Counted from the stretch's first letter, positions 36,573-47,146 are shown. The stretch: 64,000 nucleotides of DNA from Pseudomonas pergaminensis (GCF_024112395.2 NZ_CP078013.2:2976001-3040000), one strand, 5' to 3'. Program-made: numbers and translations. Notes: generated from the sequence alone by a model not told the origin.

Positions 36573-37952
36573 CTAGAACTGCGCGCCCGCCATCAACACA
36601 TACTTCACATGCACGTACTCTTCGATCCCGTAATAGCTGCCTTCACGGCCATAACCCGATTGCTTGATCCCACCAAACGGCACCGACGCAGTGCCCACCG
36701 ACCCTGAGTTGAGAATCACCATGCCGGCTTCCAATTGACGCGACAGGCGCAACGACCGTCCCAGCGCGCTGGTGTAGGCATAGGCGACCAAGCCGTATTC
36801 GGTCTGGTTGGCACGGGCGATCACTTCGTCTTCGTCCTTGAAGGAATAGATCGCAAACACCGGCCCAAAGATCTCCTCGGTCGCGAGCGGAGAATCGTCC
36901 TGCAGGCCGGTCAACACCGTCGGCTCGTAGAACAGGCCGCCTTTGGCGTGAGGCTTGCCCCCCATCAAGACCTTGGCGCCGGCGGCCTTGGCGTTTTCCA
37001 CCAGGCGCACGACTTTGTCAAAACCCAGTTGATTGACCAGCGGGCCGACCACGAAGCCTTCGCGCAGGCCCTGGTCCACTTCGATCTCGGCCACGGCTTG
37101 CTTCACGCGCTGGATGAAATCTTCAAGGATGCTGTGCTGCACAAAGATCCGGTTCGGTGAGATGCACACTTGGCCGGAGTTGCGCAGCTTGGCGCTGACC
37201 AGTCCCTTCACCGCCTCATCCAGGTTGGCATCCTGGAACACGATAAATGGCGCGTTGCCGCCCAGCTCCAGGGTCATCTTCTTGATGCTCGCCGCGCATT
37301 GTGCAGCCAGCAATTTGCCGACGCCGGTGGAGCCGGTGAAGGAAATCTTGCGGATGCGCGGGTCGCCCGTGAGGATCAGGCCGATCTCCTTGGGATCGCC
37401 CACCACCACCTCCAGCACACCTTCCGCGATGCCGGCCTGGCGGGCGTATTCGAGCAGCTTGAGGGCGGTGAGCGGGGTGTCTTCGGCGGGTTTGATCACC
37501 ATGGTGCAACCGGCGGCCAGGGCAGTGGCGACCTTACGGGTGATCATCATGAACGGGAAGTTCCAGGGCGTGATGGCGGCCACCGGGCCGATGGCTTCCT
37601 TGGTCACCACCACATTCGCGTTACGGTCGTGGGTAGGGATTGTGTCGCCGTAGACGCGCTTGGCTTCCTCGGCGTACCACTCGATAAAGCCCAGGCCGTA
37701 GTCGATTTCGCCGCGGGCTTCACTGAGGCATTTGCCGTTTTCGCGGCAGAGCAGTTCGGCGAAGGCCTCTTTGTCAGCCTTCACCGCGTCGTGCCAGCGG
37801 CGCAGGAGGTCACTGCGCTCCTTGGCGAGCCTGGAGGACCATTCGGGGAACGCGGCGCAGGCACGGTCGACGGCGGCCTTGACCTCGTCTGCGCTGTTCT
37901 TGGCGATACGGCCGATTTCTTCACCGGTGGCAGGGTTGTAGACGATAAGCAT
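36573..37952 (-). CDS. NAD(P)-dependent succinate-semialdehyde-type dehydrogenase
   Basis: A 459-residue aldehyde dehydrogenase of the GabD-like short subgroup. Catalytic residues: Asn131 (ITPWN131FPF), Glu229 (TLE229LGGNAPF) and Cys263 (SGQVC263ISPNR). The cofactor loop FTGSTGVGK is near 205. Residues around SPNRIFVQ fit semialdehyde dehydrogenases, but substrate cannot be fixed from sequence alone. It is divergent from the AraC regulator at 38110 (157-bp gap), a likely regulator-target pair, and is followed by a strong terminator, so it is monocistronic. Confidence 0.88.
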   Translation of the reverse strand: MLIVYNPATGEEIGRIAKNSADEVKAAVDRACAAFPEWSSRLAKERSDLLRRWHDAVKADKEAFAELLCRENGKCLSEARGEIDYGLGFIEWYAEEAKRVYGDTIPTHDRNANVVVTKEAIGPVAAITPWNFPFMMITRKVATALAAGCTMVIKPAEDTPLTALKLLEYARQAGIAEGVLEVVVGDPKEIGLILTGDPRIRKISFTGSTGVGKLLAAQCAASIKKMTLELGGNAPFIVFQDANLDEAVKGLVSAKLRNSGQVCISPNRIFVQHSILEDFIQRVKQAVAEIEVDQGLREGFVVGPLVNQLGFDKVVRLVENAKAAGAKVLMGGKPHAKGGLFYEPTVLTGLQDDSPLATEEIFGPVFAIYSFKDEDEVIARANQTEYGLVAYAYTSALGRSLRLSRQLEAGMVILNSGSVGTASVPFGGIKQSGYGREGSYYGIEEYVHVKYVLMAGAQF

Positions 37953-38109
37953 GGGGGATCTCCGAGGGCTGAAAGTACGGTTTCAGGCTACGGGCATGCG
38001 GTGTTCGAGCGAATATCCATTCCAATGTGCTGATTGCCTATTCCTATAAGTCCGTAGCGTCGGTGCCGGTCACGCGGTACCGTGGCGCTTTACCCAAGGG
38101 CCCGCGACC

Positions 38110-39036
38110 ATGGACCGTACAGACAGAATCATCGAGCTGATGGGCACCCTGGCGCCTGTCGAAGGCTATAACCTGAGCGCATTGGATGACGTGCGCTTCC
38201 TGCGGTCCAACCGCCCACTGCACCGCGTGCCGGTGCTGTACGACCCTGGCATCGTGATCGTCTGCCAAGGGCGCAAGCGCGGTTTCCTGGGGGATGAGAT
38301 TTACCTGTATGACGCCCAGCACTATCTGGTGGTGTCAGTGCCGGTGCCCTTCACCATGGAGACCGACGCCAGCGAAGCCGAGCCGATGCTGGCGGTGTAC
38401 CTGCGCCTGGACTTCACCGTTGCGGCAGAGTTGATGGTGGCGCTGGATGACTTTCCGGCGTTGGTCGAAGCCAAGCCTCGGGGCATGTATTCGTCGCCCA
38501 TGGATGACTTGCTCAGTGAGTCGTTGTTGCGCTTCCTGGAGGCCATGAGCGTGCCGATGGATGCGCACATTCTCGGCCCGGCGCTGATGCGCGAAATCTA
38601 CTACCGGATCATTACGGGCGAGCAGGGCGGTTCGATGCGCGCCGCTTTGAATCGCCAAGGTCAGTTCGGCAAGGTGGCGCGGGCGATTCGCAAGATCCAT
38701 GGGTGCTATGAGCAGCACCTGGACGTAGAGGAACTGGCCAAGGAAGCGATGATGAGCGTGCCGAGTTTTCACGCGCATTTTCGCACGGTCACCGACACCT
38801 CGCCGATGCAGTACCTCAAGTCCACGCGCCTGCACCAGGCACGGTTGCTGATGCTGCGCAGCGATATCACCGCCGCCTCGGCCTGTGCCAAGGTCGGCTA
38901 TGAAAGCGCTTCGCAGTTCAGTCGCGAGTTCAAGCGCTTCTTTGGCCGCACGCCCCAGGAGGAGATCCAGTGGATGAAGCGCACCTATGCATTGCCGGCG
39001 CCTACGTCGGCGTCGATTTACGTGTCGTCCCACTGA
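38110..39036 (+). CDS. AraC-family regulator
   Basis: A 308-residue activator with an N-terminal cupin-like AraC_N domain ([39 protein letters not shown]) and a C-terminal double [24 protein letters not shown] and [24 protein letters not shown]. It is divergent from the aldehyde dehydrogenase, which it probably activates in response to an aldehyde or alcohol. The azoreductase 224 bp downstream on the same strand could be a second target. Its 3' end overlaps a small antisense frame at 39018. Confidence 0.92.
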   Translation: MDRTDRIIELMGTLAPVEGYNLSALDDVRFLRSNRPLHRVPVLYDPGIVIVCQGRKRGFLGDEIYLYDAQHYLVVSVPVPFTMETDASEAEPMLAVYLRLDFTVAAELMVALDDFPALVEAKPRGMYSSPMDDLLSESLLRFLEAMSVPMDAHILGPALMREIYYRIITGEQGGSMRAALNRQGQFGKVARAIRKIHGCYEQHLDVEELAKEAMMSVPSFHAHFRTVTDTSPMQYLKSTRLHQARLLMLRSDITAASACAKVGYESASQFSREFKRFFGRTPQEEIQWMKRTYALPAPTSASIYVSSH

Positions 39037-39173
39037 GCAGGGTGCCCGAGATGGGCGGTGGAGACGCCGAAGGTGCTCGCATTCAGCGCCAGCCTGGCCT
39101 TGTTGTAGTAGCGGGTGCCGACTGAAAGCCAGAGCTGGTTGGATTGTCTCATCAGCGGGACAAACAGTCGCAT
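39018..39173 (-). CDS. Possible 51-residue small protein, doubtful
   Basis: An ATG at 39173 preceded by GAGGGCTCAT opens a 51-residue frame ([19 protein letters not shown]...) that ends 19 bp inside the 3' end of the AraC gene. It occupies most of the 223-bp AraC-azoR gap. Residues 14-48 read like ordinary protein ([19 protein letters not shown]). I do not recognise a family. It could be a remnant of a lost gene or a chance frame. Confidence 0.22.
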   Translation of the reverse strand: MRLFVPLMRQSNQLWLSVGTRYYNKARLALNASTFGVSTAHLGHPAQWDDT

Positions 39174-39259
39174 ATGAGCCCTCTAATCGTTTATTCGGAT
39201 CATCTGTAGGATCAACTCCACTTGATCGCCACGTCGCGATCCTCACTTGGAGTTCACCC

Positions 39260-39871
39260 ATGAAACTGTTGCATATCGATTCCAGCATCCTCGGCGACAA
39301 CTCGGCCTCCCGTCAGCTCAGCGCGGCTGTGGTCAAGGCCTGGCAAGCGGCGGAGCCGGGCCTGGACGTGACTTACCGCGACCTGGCCAGCGAAGGCATC
39401 AACCACTTCTCCGGTGCGACCCTGGGCGCCCTGGGCACCGCTGCCGAACTGCGTGATGCCGCGCAGAAACACGAAGCCGAACTGAGTGCATCGTCGCTGG
39501 CTGAATTCCTCGCCGCCGATGCCGTCGTGGTCGGTGCGCCGATGTACAACTTCACTATTCCAACCCAGTTGAAAGCCTGGATCGATCGCATCGCCGTCGC
39601 CGGCCAGACCTTCCGCTACAGCGAAGCCGGCCCCGAAGGCCTGTGCGGCAACAAGAAAGTCATCATCGTGTCCACGGCCGGTGGCCTGCATGCCGGTCAA
39701 GCGTCCGGCGCCGCCCATGAAGGCTACCTGAAGCTGCTGTTCGGCTTCCTCGGTATCACCGACATTGAAATCGTGCGTGCCGAAGGCCTGGCCTACGGTG
39801 ACGAAGTGCGCAGCAAGGCCCTGAACGACGCCAACGTACTGATCAACGAACAATTGTTCGCCGCCGCGTAA
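39260..39871 (+). CDS. azoR: FMN-dependent NADH-azoreductase
   Basis: A 203-residue flavodoxin-fold dimeric reductase (AzoR) for quinones and azo compounds. Conserved features: [19 protein letters not shown] (FMN phosphate loop), [22 protein letters not shown] around residue 90-110, and STAGGLHAG near 140. Length equals typical AzoR (about 200). GGAG precedes the ATG at 7 nt. It shares its fold with the gene at 9558 but is only distantly similar, so they are separate paralogues. Confidence 0.93.
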   Translation: MKLLHIDSSILGDNSASRQLSAAVVKAWQAAEPGLDVTYRDLASEGINHFSGATLGALGTAAELRDAAQKHEAELSASSLAEFLAADAVVVGAPMYNFTIPTQLKAWIDRIAVAGQTFRYSEAGPEGLCGNKKVIIVSTAGGLHAGQASGAAHEGYLKLLFGFLGITDIEIVRAEGLAYGDEVRSKALNDANVLINEQLFAAA

Positions 39872-40078
39872 GGCTTGTGTAAATTTCGCCTTTCCTCGGT
39901 TTCAATCTGAAGCCGGGCGCCTAAACTCTGTATTCTGCTCGCCTCAAAACGACCGGAGTACGGAGTTTTTTCGTTTACGCGCTGTCATTACTTTGGCCCA
40001 GGTTGTGCAAGCATGGGTTTAACAACCTGGACGTTTCTTCGATATGTCGGTTCTCACGCAGCAAAGGTGGACATCCCC

Positions 40079-41116
40079 ATGATGCGTCTTTGTGCTGTTA
40101 TGGTTCTTTCCCTGCTCGGCAGCCTGATTTCAGTGCACGCTGCACCCGCGCCGCACCCGCATTGGAGTGTGGGCTTCCATCGCATGACGTTTCTTGATCC
40201 GCTGGACCTGCAGCCGATGAAAGCCGTGGCCTTTTACCCGTCCACCGGCCTTGAGCACACCACACAACTGGGCGCGTACCACGTCGCCGCCACCGAAGAT
40301 TCGAAGATCGCCATCGGCCGCTTCCCAATGCTGATGTTGTCCCACGGCAACACAGGCACGCCCCTGGCCTTGCACGACCTGGCCACATCGCTGGCGCGCA
40401 AGGGTTTCGTCGTGGTGGCGGTGCTGCACCCTGGCGACAACTATAAGGACCACAGCCGACTGGGCACGGTGAGCAACCTGTATGGACGGCCTATCCAGAT
40501 TTCCGAAGCAATCACCGCCACGTTGGGCGATCCGATGCTATCGCCGTTCGTCAATGTCGACCAGGTGGGGGTTATCGGCTATTCAGCCGGCGGCGAGACT
40601 GCATTGATCCTGGCCGGTGCCAAGCCGGATTTCGACCGCTTGCGCCGTTACTGCCAGGAGCGCCCGGAAGACCGCGACGCCTGCACCACCAAGGGCGAAC
40701 TGGTGGTGGACCGTGACGACCTGCAACCGCAATCCGACCCGCGTATTCATGCCTTGATGTTGATGGCGCCACTGAGCCTGATGTTCGGTCGCCACACCCT
40801 GGCCGACGTGCATGTGCCGGTGCTGCTCTACAGCGGCGACGGCGACAAGCTGGTGGCGGTGGACAAGAACGCGGCGGCCCTGGCGCGCAAGCTGCCGGAA
40901 CCGCCGGACTTCAAGCTGCTGGCCGGAGCAGGGCACTTCGTGTTCATGGCGCCGTGCGACAGCGATCAGCTGGCGGCGATGCCGGCGATCTGCACCGACG
41001 CTGACGGTGTCGACCGCGAAGGCATTCACCGTGATCTGATTTCCGAGGCGGGGCGTTTTTTCAGCCACACCCTGGGCCAATCCACCCGCGCCGGTATGCA
41101 GACGGCTGATCAGTAA
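40079..41116 (+). CDS. Secreted dienelactone-hydrolase-like alpha/beta hydrolase
   Basis: A ~345-residue predicted dienelactone hydrolase/PAF-acetylhydrolase-like protein. A signal peptide covers residues ~1-20 (ALA/HAA end), so it is exported. The oxyanion LMLSHGNTGTPLALHDLA and the nucleophile elbow G-Y-S-A-G-G-E near 165 are clear; an Asp in LLYSGDGDKLV and His in GAGHFVFMAP complete the triad. Two extra cysteine pairs (YCQERPEDRDAC, PCD...IC) suggest disulfides in the periplasm. I start at ATG 40079 because it begins the signal peptide; ATG 40013 would add 22 residues in front. Substrate unknown. The stop overlaps the end of the opposing MFS gene. Confidence 0.8.
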   Translation: MMRLCAVMVLSLLGSLISVHAAPAPHPHWSVGFHRMTFLDPLDLQPMKAVAFYPSTGLEHTTQLGAYHVAATEDSKIAIGRFPMLMLSHGNTGTPLALHDLATSLARKGFVVVAVLHPGDNYKDHSRLGTVSNLYGRPIQISEAITATLGDPMLSPFVNVDQVGVIGYSAGGETALILAGAKPDFDRLRRYCQERPEDRDACTTKGELVVDRDDLQPQSDPRIHALMLMAPLSLMFGRHTLADVHVPVLLYSGDGDKLVAVDKNAAALARKLPEPPDFKLLAGAGHFVFMAPCDSDQLAAMPAICTDADGVDREGIHRDLISEAGRFFSHTLGQSTRAGMQTADQ

Positions 41117-42285
41117 GCGCGACGCTTGAGCGACAGGGTCAAGGCCAGGGCGGTGACCGACAGCAGCGCCGCGCAGAAGAAGATCCACCCGTAGCCGAGG
41201 TTCAGGGCCACGGCGCCCATCAAAGGTCCCGCAATCGCCAGGGCCAGGTCAAAGAACACCGCATACGCACTGAGCCCTGCGCCACGGCTGCTGTTGGGCA
41301 CCTGCTTGATGGCCTCCACACCCAGGGCCGGGTACACCAGCGACAAGCCAAAGCCAGTCAGCCCGGCACCAATCAATGCCACGCCCGTCGAGGGTGCCAG
41401 CCAGAGCAGGGTCAGGCCCAGGGTTTCGATGGTCATGCAGGCAATCGCTGCGCGAAAGCCGCCGAAACGGCTGATAGCGGAGATGAACACCAACCGCGAC
41501 AGAATAAAGCACACGCCGAACACCGTCAGGCAATACGCCGCGCCGGTCCAGCCGCGATTGAGGTAGTAAAGGGTGATAAAAGTGGTGAGCGTGCCGTAGC
41601 CAATCGAGGCCAGGCATAGGCTGGCGCCGAACGGCGCGATACGCCCGAACACCGCCCAGAACGGCAAGCGCTCCCCGCGCACCACCGGCACCGAAGGCTT
41701 GTTGCGGATCAGCAGCAGGCCCAATGCCGACAACACCGACAGCGCAATGCCCAGGCTGTTGTAGCCATAGTCGGCCACCATCACCACGCCCAACGGCGCA
41801 CCAATGGCGATGGCGCCGTAGGAGGCGATGCCGTTCCACGAAATCGAGCGCGCCGTGTGCTCGGCACCGACCGCGCCCATGCACCAACTGATGGTGCCCA
41901 CGCCGATCAACCCCTGGGCGACGCCCAGCAACAGCCGGGCGACGATCAGGATGCCAAGGCTCAACGACGGCAGGCTGTCCATCAGCGTGGCGATAAACGT
42001 CAGCACGCCACTCAGCAGAATCCCGGCCAGCCCCAGCACGATCGCGCGCTTGGTACCCACCGTGTCGGACATGCGCCCGGCCATGGGACGGCTGAGCAGG
42101 GTGGCGAGGTATTGCGACCCGATCGTGAGCCCGGCTACCACCGCGCTGAAACCCAGTTGCTCATGCACATAGCCTGGGATGACCGCAATCGGCAGGCCGA
42201 TGCAGATAAACGCGATGAAGGTATAGAAGACGATGGAGACGATCTGCAGGGTGATCGACAGTGAACTGGGGGCGGCGGCAGACAT
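41110..42285 (-). CDS. MFS transporter (YhhS/YfcJ-like)
   Basis: A 391-residue, 12-helix major facilitator. The loop 2-3 motif SRPMAGRMSDTVGTKRAI and the helix pattern resemble YhhS/YfcJ-type exporters of sugars or drugs. ATG 42285 gives the usual short N-terminus; the frame continues upstream through the REP hairpin, which is not coding. The 3' end overlaps the convergent hydrolase gene by 7 bp. Substrate cannot be stated. Confidence 0.88.
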   Translation of the reverse strand: MSAAAPSSLSITLQIVSIVFYTFIAFICIGLPIAVIPGYVHEQLGFSAVVAGLTIGSQYLATLLSRPMAGRMSDTVGTKRAIVLGLAGILLSGVLTFIATLMDSLPSLSLGILIVARLLLGVAQGLIGVGTISWCMGAVGAEHTARSISWNGIASYGAIAIGAPLGVVMVADYGYNSLGIALSVLSALGLLLIRNKPSVPVVRGERLPFWAVFGRIAPFGASLCLASIGYGTLTTFITLYYLNRGWTGAAYCLTVFGVCFILSRLVFISAISRFGGFRAAIACMTIETLGLTLLWLAPSTGVALIGAGLTGFGLSLVYPALGVEAIKQVPNSSRGAGLSAYAVFFDLALAIAGPLMGAVALNLGYGWIFFCAALLSVTALALTLSLKRRAY

Positions 42286-42378
42286 GGGCACTCGTTCGCG
42301 GGCGGGCGGTGAGGGCATCATGGCAAGGGGAGGAGAGAAAAGGAAGCTGCCTAACGATAAACCCGGATGGACCTGAAA

Positions 42379-42446
42379 CTGTAGGAGCCCGCTTGCGGGC
42401 GATGGCGATTTCAACGACGCCATCGCCCGCAAGCGGGCTCCTACAG
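42379..42446. repeat. Perfect 29-bp REP hairpin
   Basis: CTGTAGGAGCCCGCTTGCGG... (42379-42407) and its exact complement (42418-42446) with a 10-nt loop. It lies upstream of the MFS gene and next to the ybiT terminator. Confidence 0.88.
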
Positions 42447-42459
42447 GGCATGCATTCCC

Positions 42460-42495
42460 AATAAAAAACCCCGTCGTAGGACGGGGTTTTTTATT
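42460..42495 (-). terminator. Rho-independent terminator of ybiT
   Basis: AATAAAAAACCCCGTC / GACGGGGTTTTTTATT with a 4-nt loop, 14 bp after the ybiT stop (42509), read on the minus strand. The long A and T flanks would also allow function on the plus strand. Confidence 0.93.
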
Positions 42496-42508
42496 CGGCG
42501 CGCGGTGC

Positions 42509-44095
42509 TTAGAACACCACGCCCTGGCTGCGCAGGTAGTCGTCATAGGTGCCGCTGAAGTCGATCACGCCAGTAGCGCTCAACTCGATGATGCGGGTGG
42601 CCAAAGACGATACGAACTCACGGTCGTGGCTGACGAAGATCAGCGTGCCTGGGTAGTTCTCCAGCGCCAGGTTCAGCGCCTCGATGGATTCCATGTCCAA
42701 GTGGTTGGTCGGTTCGTCCATGATCAGCACGTTCGGCTTTTGCAGGATCAGCTTGCCGAACAGCATGCGGCCTTGCTCACCACCGGAAATCACCTTGACC
42801 GACTTCTGGATCTCGTCGTTGGAGAACAGCATGCGACCCAGGGTGCCACGGATCATTTGCTCGCCTTGGGTCCACTGGCCCATCCAGTCGAACAGGGTCA
42901 CGTCGTCTTCGAAGTCGTGCGCATGGTCCTGGGCGTAGTAGCCCAGTTCTGCAGCGTCGGTCCACTTGATGCTGCCGGCGTCCGGGGTCAGTTCGTTGAC
43001 CAGGGTACGCAGCAGGGTGGTCTTGCCGATACCGTTCGGGCCGATGATCGCCACGCGCTCGCCGGCTTCAACCTGGAAGCTGAAGTCTTTGAACAGCGGC
43101 TTGCCGTCGAAGCCTTTGGCCATTTTTTCGACCATGACTGCCTGACGGTGCAGCTTTTTGTTCTGCTCGAAACGGATGAACGGGCTCACCCGGCTCGATG
43201 GTTTGACTTCGGCCAACTGGATCTTGTCGATCGCCTTGGCACGGGAAGTGGCCTGCTTGGCTTTCGAGGCGTTGGCCGAGAAGCGGCTGACGAAGGATTG
43301 CAGTTCGGAGATCTGCGCCTTCTTCTTGGCGTTGTCCGACAGCAGTTGCTCGCGGGACTGAGTCGCCACGGTCATGTACTCGTCGTAGTTGCCCGGGAAC
43401 AGGCGCAGCTCGCCGTAGTCCAGGTCAGCCATGTGGGTGCACACGCTGTTCAGGAAGTGACGGTCGTGAGAGATGATGATCATCAGGCTGGAACGCTGGG
43501 TCAGGATGTTTTCCAGCCAGCGAATGGTGTTGATGTCCAAGTGGTTGGTCGGTTCGTCGAGCAACAGCACTTCAGGATCGGAGAACAGCGCCTGGGCCAG
43601 CAGCACGCGCAGTTTCCAGCCTGGGGACACTTCGCTCATCGGGCCGAAATGCTGTTCCAGGGGAATGCCCAGGCCCAGCAACAGTTCACCGGCACGGGAT
43701 TCGGCGGTGTAGCCGTCCATTTCGGCGAATTCGGTTTCCAGCTCGGCCACGGCCATGCCGTCTTCTTCACTCATTTCCGGCAGCGAGTAGATGCGGTCGC
43801 GCTCGGCCTTGACCTTCCACAGTTCTTCGTGGCCCATGATCACGGTGTCGAGCACGGTGAATTCTTCGTAGGCGAACTGGTCCTGGCGCAGTTTACCCAG
43901 GCGCACGTTCGGCTCCAGCATGACCTGGCCGCCGGACGGGTCGAGGTCACCGCCGAGGATTTTCATGAAGGTCGACTTGCCGCAACCGTTGGCACCGATC
44001 AAACCATAACGGTTGCCGGCGCCGAACTTGACCGAGACATTCTCGAAGAGCGGCTTGGCGCCGAACTGCATGGTGATGTTAGCTGTGGAGATCAA
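42509..44095 (-). CDS. ybiT: ABC-F ATPase YbiT
   Basis: A 528-residue ABC-F protein with two nucleotide-binding domains and no membrane segment; such proteins act at the ribosomal E site in translation. Walker [10 protein letters not shown] near 35 and GPNGIGKTT near 350. Signatures/Walker [13 protein letters not shown] and [12 protein letters not shown]. The [20 protein letters not shown] linker is nearly identical to E. coli YbiT. It starts with TTG (44095); the aligned E. coli N-terminus and an upstream AGGTAAAG support this. Confidence 0.95.
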   Translation of the reverse strand: MISTANITMQFGAKPLFENVSVKFGAGNRYGLIGANGCGKSTFMKILGGDLDPSGGQVMLEPNVRLGKLRQDQFAYEEFTVLDTVIMGHEELWKVKAERDRIYSLPEMSEEDGMAVAELETEFAEMDGYTAESRAGELLLGLGIPLEQHFGPMSEVSPGWKLRVLLAQALFSDPEVLLLDEPTNHLDINTIRWLENILTQRSSLMIIISHDRHFLNSVCTHMADLDYGELRLFPGNYDEYMTVATQSREQLLSDNAKKKAQISELQSFVSRFSANASKAKQATSRAKAIDKIQLAEVKPSSRVSPFIRFEQNKKLHRQAVMVEKMAKGFDGKPLFKDFSFQVEAGERVAIIGPNGIGKTTLLRTLVNELTPDAGSIKWTDAAELGYYAQDHAHDFEDDVTLFDWMGQWTQGEQMIRGTLGRMLFSNDEIQKSVKVISGGEQGRMLFGKLILQKPNVLIMDEPTNHLDMESIEALNLALENYPGTLIFVSHDREFVSSLATRIIELSATGVIDFSGTYDDYLRSQGVVF

Positions 44096-44237
44096 TTACT
44101 TTACCTATCAATGGGTTGCGAGCGTGACGACAGGAGCCATCAGGCATGCGTCAACAGCGACATCAAGGCGCGAAACCCGGTCGCTGAGCAGAAAATTGGG
44201 GATGTGTGTTGGAATTTGGCGCGCATTGTCGCATATG

Positions 44238-45518
44238 TCAGGCGACAGTTGTATGTCGAGCGAAGGAAGGTTTCTCCAAGGTCTCCGGCATCGCCAGCCA
44301 CAACAGTGCCAGGGCCAGGGCAGCCACGCCGGCCAGGGTCAGGAAGGCGGCGTTGTAGCCGGCCTGTTGCACCACGAACCCCGCCAGGCTGCTGCTCAGC
44401 GCCGCGCCCAGGCCAAAGACGGTAGAGAGGGCGCCCAGGCTGACGTTGAAGCGTCCGGTGCCTTGGGTCAGGTCCTTGACGATCACCGGGAACAGCGCGC
44501 CAAAGATCCCTGCGCCGACGCCGTCGAGCATTTGCACGGCCACCAGCCAGTAAGGGTCGCTGGACAAGGTATAGAGCACCCCGCGCAGCGGCAGGATCAT
44601 GAAGCCCGCCATCAGCAGGGGCTTGCGCCCCCAGATGTCGGCTTTCAGCCCGACCAGCCATGCCATCGGCACCATCACCAACTGCGCGGCGACGATGCAC
44701 GCCGAGGTCAGTGGCGTGGCCATCTGCAGGTTGATCTGCGAAAGCTTCTGGCTGACCAACGGCAGCATCGCCGCATTGGCCAGGTGGAACAGGGCGCAGC
44801 AGATCGCGAACAGCAGCAGCGGGCGGTTGGCCAGCAGTAGCCGCATGCCGGAAGGTTGTTCCTGATCACTGTGATGCGCCGGGTCGAACCCGCGTGCGAC
44901 GTCATGGTCGATCGCGGAAGCCGACACGCAACTGACCGCGATGATACTGGCCGCCGCCATGAAGGCCATCAGGTAGAACACCACCACTGGCCCGAACAGG
45001 TAGGCCAGGCCACCGGCCAACAGCGCCGCCACGGCATTGCCGGCGTGGTTGAAGGTTTCGTTGCGTCCGGTGCGGCGCGTGAACGCACGCGGTCCGGTAA
45101 TCCCCAGGGAGATTGCGCTGATCGCCGGTGCAAACACCGAGGCGGCGACGGCGCTGGCGGCCTGGGTCAATGCCACCAGGCTGAATGAGCTGACAAAGGG
45201 CAGCAGCAGGCAACTGCCGGTCACTACGATGGCGGCCAGCGCGATCACGGCGCGCTTGCTGCGGGTGCGGTCGATCAGTGCGCCCGCCGGACCCTGGGTA
45301 AGCAAGGCGGCGATACCGGCCAGTGTCATGACCACGCCGATGCTGGCCGGGTCCCATTTGTGCACGGCCAGCAAATAAATGGCGAGGTAGGGGCCTAGGC
45401 CATCGCGCACATCCGCCAGGAAGAAATTCAGGCTGTCCAGGGACAGGGTAGTGCGCAAGTCGGAATGATTGGCCACGGCAAAGGCTTCGCAGGCGGCGTC
45501 CAAGGGCTGGACACGCAT
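44238..45518 (-). CDS. MFS transporter
   Basis: A 426-residue, 12-helix carrier. After helix 1 the sequence DVRDGLGPYLAIYLL and the ALIDRTRSKRAVIAL loop place it in a drug-resistance/DHA-like group that includes many uncharacterised Pseudomonas exporters. A loop of charged residues (DHDVARGFDPAHHSDQEQPSG) splits the two halves. It lies alone between ybiT and the divergent methyltransferase. Substrate unknown. Confidence 0.86.
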   Translation of the reverse strand: MRVQPLDAACEAFAVANHSDLRTTLSLDSLNFFLADVRDGLGPYLAIYLLAVHKWDPASIGVVMTLAGIAALLTQGPAGALIDRTRSKRAVIALAAIVVTGSCLLLPFVSSFSLVALTQAASAVAASVFAPAISAISLGITGPRAFTRRTGRNETFNHAGNAVAALLAGGLAYLFGPVVVFYLMAFMAAASIIAVSCVSASAIDHDVARGFDPAHHSDQEQPSGMRLLLANRPLLLFAICCALFHLANAAMLPLVSQKLSQINLQMATPLTSACIVAAQLVMVPMAWLVGLKADIWGRKPLLMAGFMILPLRGVLYTLSSDPYWLVAVQMLDGVGAGIFGALFPVIVKDLTQGTGRFNVSLGALSTVFGLGAALSSSLAGFVVQQAGYNAAFLTLAGVAALALALLWLAMPETLEKPSFARHTTVA

Positions 45519-45630
45519 GCGTTAATGACCTACGCGGCCTGTGTTAAGTTTCGCCTGCCTTGTGGGGTTTTAATCCGTGAACACTTGGCTTATTTTCTCA
45601 GCCCCGCTGTATTGAATATCTGGACACGCA

Positions 45631-46443
45631 ATGGACATGCCCTCAGCTCAACAGGCAGTTGCCAGCAACAAGGACGCCTGGGACCAATCCGCCAACCTGC
45701 ACAAAACCACCGACACCTGGAACGCGCTGCTCAACGGCGTGGGTGCGGCTGATTTTTCCTGCCTGGACCCGACCCTGACCGGCTTGCTGCAGGATGTGGG
45801 TGTGGCCGGTAAAGATGTGGTGCAACTGTGTTGCAACAATGGCCGTGAAACCCTCTCGTTGTTTGCCCTGGGCGCACGCTCGGTGGTGGGGGTGGACCAA
45901 TCCCGGGCTTTTCTCCAACAGGCCCGCGAATTGGCGGCTGTCTCGCCCCACAGCCCTGAATTCATTGAAAGTGATATCCACCACCTGCCGCCGCAGTTGC
46001 ATGAGCGCTTTGACATCGCGCTGGTGACCATCGGCGTGCTGGGCTGGATGCCGGACGTGGGGTTATTCATGCGCCACGTGGCCAGCACCTTGAAGCCAGG
46101 CGGTACGCTGGTGATGTATGAAACCCACCCGTTCCTGGAAGTGTTCGATCCCCGGGCGCAAAACCCATTCCTGCCGGCCAGTTCCTACTTTCGGCGCGAG
46201 CCATTCGTGCTGCAGGAGTCGATTGTCTATGAAGGCCAGGGTGAAGTGGCTGGACCGACCTCCTATTGGTACGTGCATACCTTAGGCGACATAGTCAGTG
46301 CCGCGATCGGCGCGCAGTTGCAGATCGGCCACCTGCAGGAATATCCCCATTCCAACCGCGAAGAACTGTACGACCAGTACGAGCACCAGCCTGCACAGTT
46401 GCCGATGTGCTTTACCTTGACCGTCACCAGGCGTCTTGATTGA
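45631..46443 (+). CDS. Class I SAM-dependent methyltransferase
   Basis: A 270-residue Rossmann methyltransferase. SAM motif I is VVQLCCNNGRETLSLFALGA (near 63), unusual in having LCCNNG where ELGCGTG is common; motif II VVGVDQSRAFLQQA and the KPGGTLVMYETHPFL motif follow. This CCNNG type is seen in a small group of methyltransferases of unknown substrate. It is divergent from the MFS gene, with a 112-bp gap, and stands alone otherwise. Confidence 0.85.
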   Translation: MDMPSAQQAVASNKDAWDQSANLHKTTDTWNALLNGVGAADFSCLDPTLTGLLQDVGVAGKDVVQLCCNNGRETLSLFALGARSVVGVDQSRAFLQQARELAAVSPHSPEFIESDIHHLPPQLHERFDIALVTIGVLGWMPDVGLFMRHVASTLKPGGTLVMYETHPFLEVFDPRAQNPFLPASSYFRREPFVLQESIVYEGQGEVAGPTSYWYVHTLGDIVSAAIGAQLQIGHLQEYPHSNREELYDQYEHQPAQLPMCFTLTVTRRLD

Positions 46444-46474
46444 GGGGGCTTTTCCAAAAGCAAAAACGCGCTGG

Positions 46475-46864
46475 TCAGGCGCGACGCACGAAAGTACGCA
46501 GGGTTTGACCTGGGCCGGTTTTGAATATGATTGGCCTGGGCATGCCTTCATCTGCAGCGATAAAAACGAATTCATCCCCTTCCAGGCGATAGCTTGCGGG
46601 CAATCGCTTGCCGGCATCTTCGCCGATGGAATCGATCCAAGTGATGCTTTTAGGAAGTGTGCGGCTGTCGAGGAAAAACTGGCCAGCCAGGAGAACTTCA
46701 CCATTGACCGTGAGCACTTCAAATTGGTCACCGCTGATGGTGGTCAGTGCACCGGGCGCGCTATGGGCATCGTCAACGGGGTTTGGCACGCCGTTGTCTT
46801 CAAGGGCGATTTGCTCCCAGACGCCTTGGAGCAGTTGGTAATCCGGATCGCGAGTAATCGGCAT
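46475..46864 (-). CDS. TIGR03067-like domain protein
   Basis: A 129-residue lipocalin-like/TIGR03067-type protein: LLQGVWEQIALEDNGVPNP at the start, GALTTISGDQFEVLTVNGE, then DSRTLPKSITWIDSIGEDAGKRLPASY and a final GQTLRTFVRR strand. The family is best known from Planctomycetes and has no known function. ATG 46864 follows AAAGGACTC; the open frame extends upstream into AT-rich DNA that does not look coding. No signal peptide. It is convergent with the methyltransferase. Confidence 0.7.
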   Translation of the reverse strand: MPITRDPDYQLLQGVWEQIALEDNGVPNPVDDAHSAPGALTTISGDQFEVLTVNGEVLLAGQFFLDSRTLPKSITWIDSIGEDAGKRLPASYRLEGDEFVFIAADEGMPRPIIFKTGPGQTLRTFVRRA

Positions 46865-47146
46865 AGAGAGTCCTTTCGGGTTTATTTCGGTTTTAAGGCA
46901 ATTATTCAACTGAAGTTGTCTATTCTTATGACAAGCATATTTCCAGTCGTTGATGTCTGTAGGAATATTTACGCAACGCGCGGCGAACATAGTTTAATGG
47001 GTTGGGATTTTTCATTACCCTAAGTTGTCAGATTGCTCCGAAGACTTTTACATCGGTGTCGCAGGGCGTTGCCCCTGGCCCTTCAACGGGCTTTCCAAAA
47101 ATTTACGGTGATGGCCGTTTAATGTCATTTTTTAGGTGAGCTAATT

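Noticed and set aside
46991..47146. JUMPstart/ops element before wzz
   Set aside because: No match to the GGCGGTAG-type ops core, and no O-antigen genes follow.
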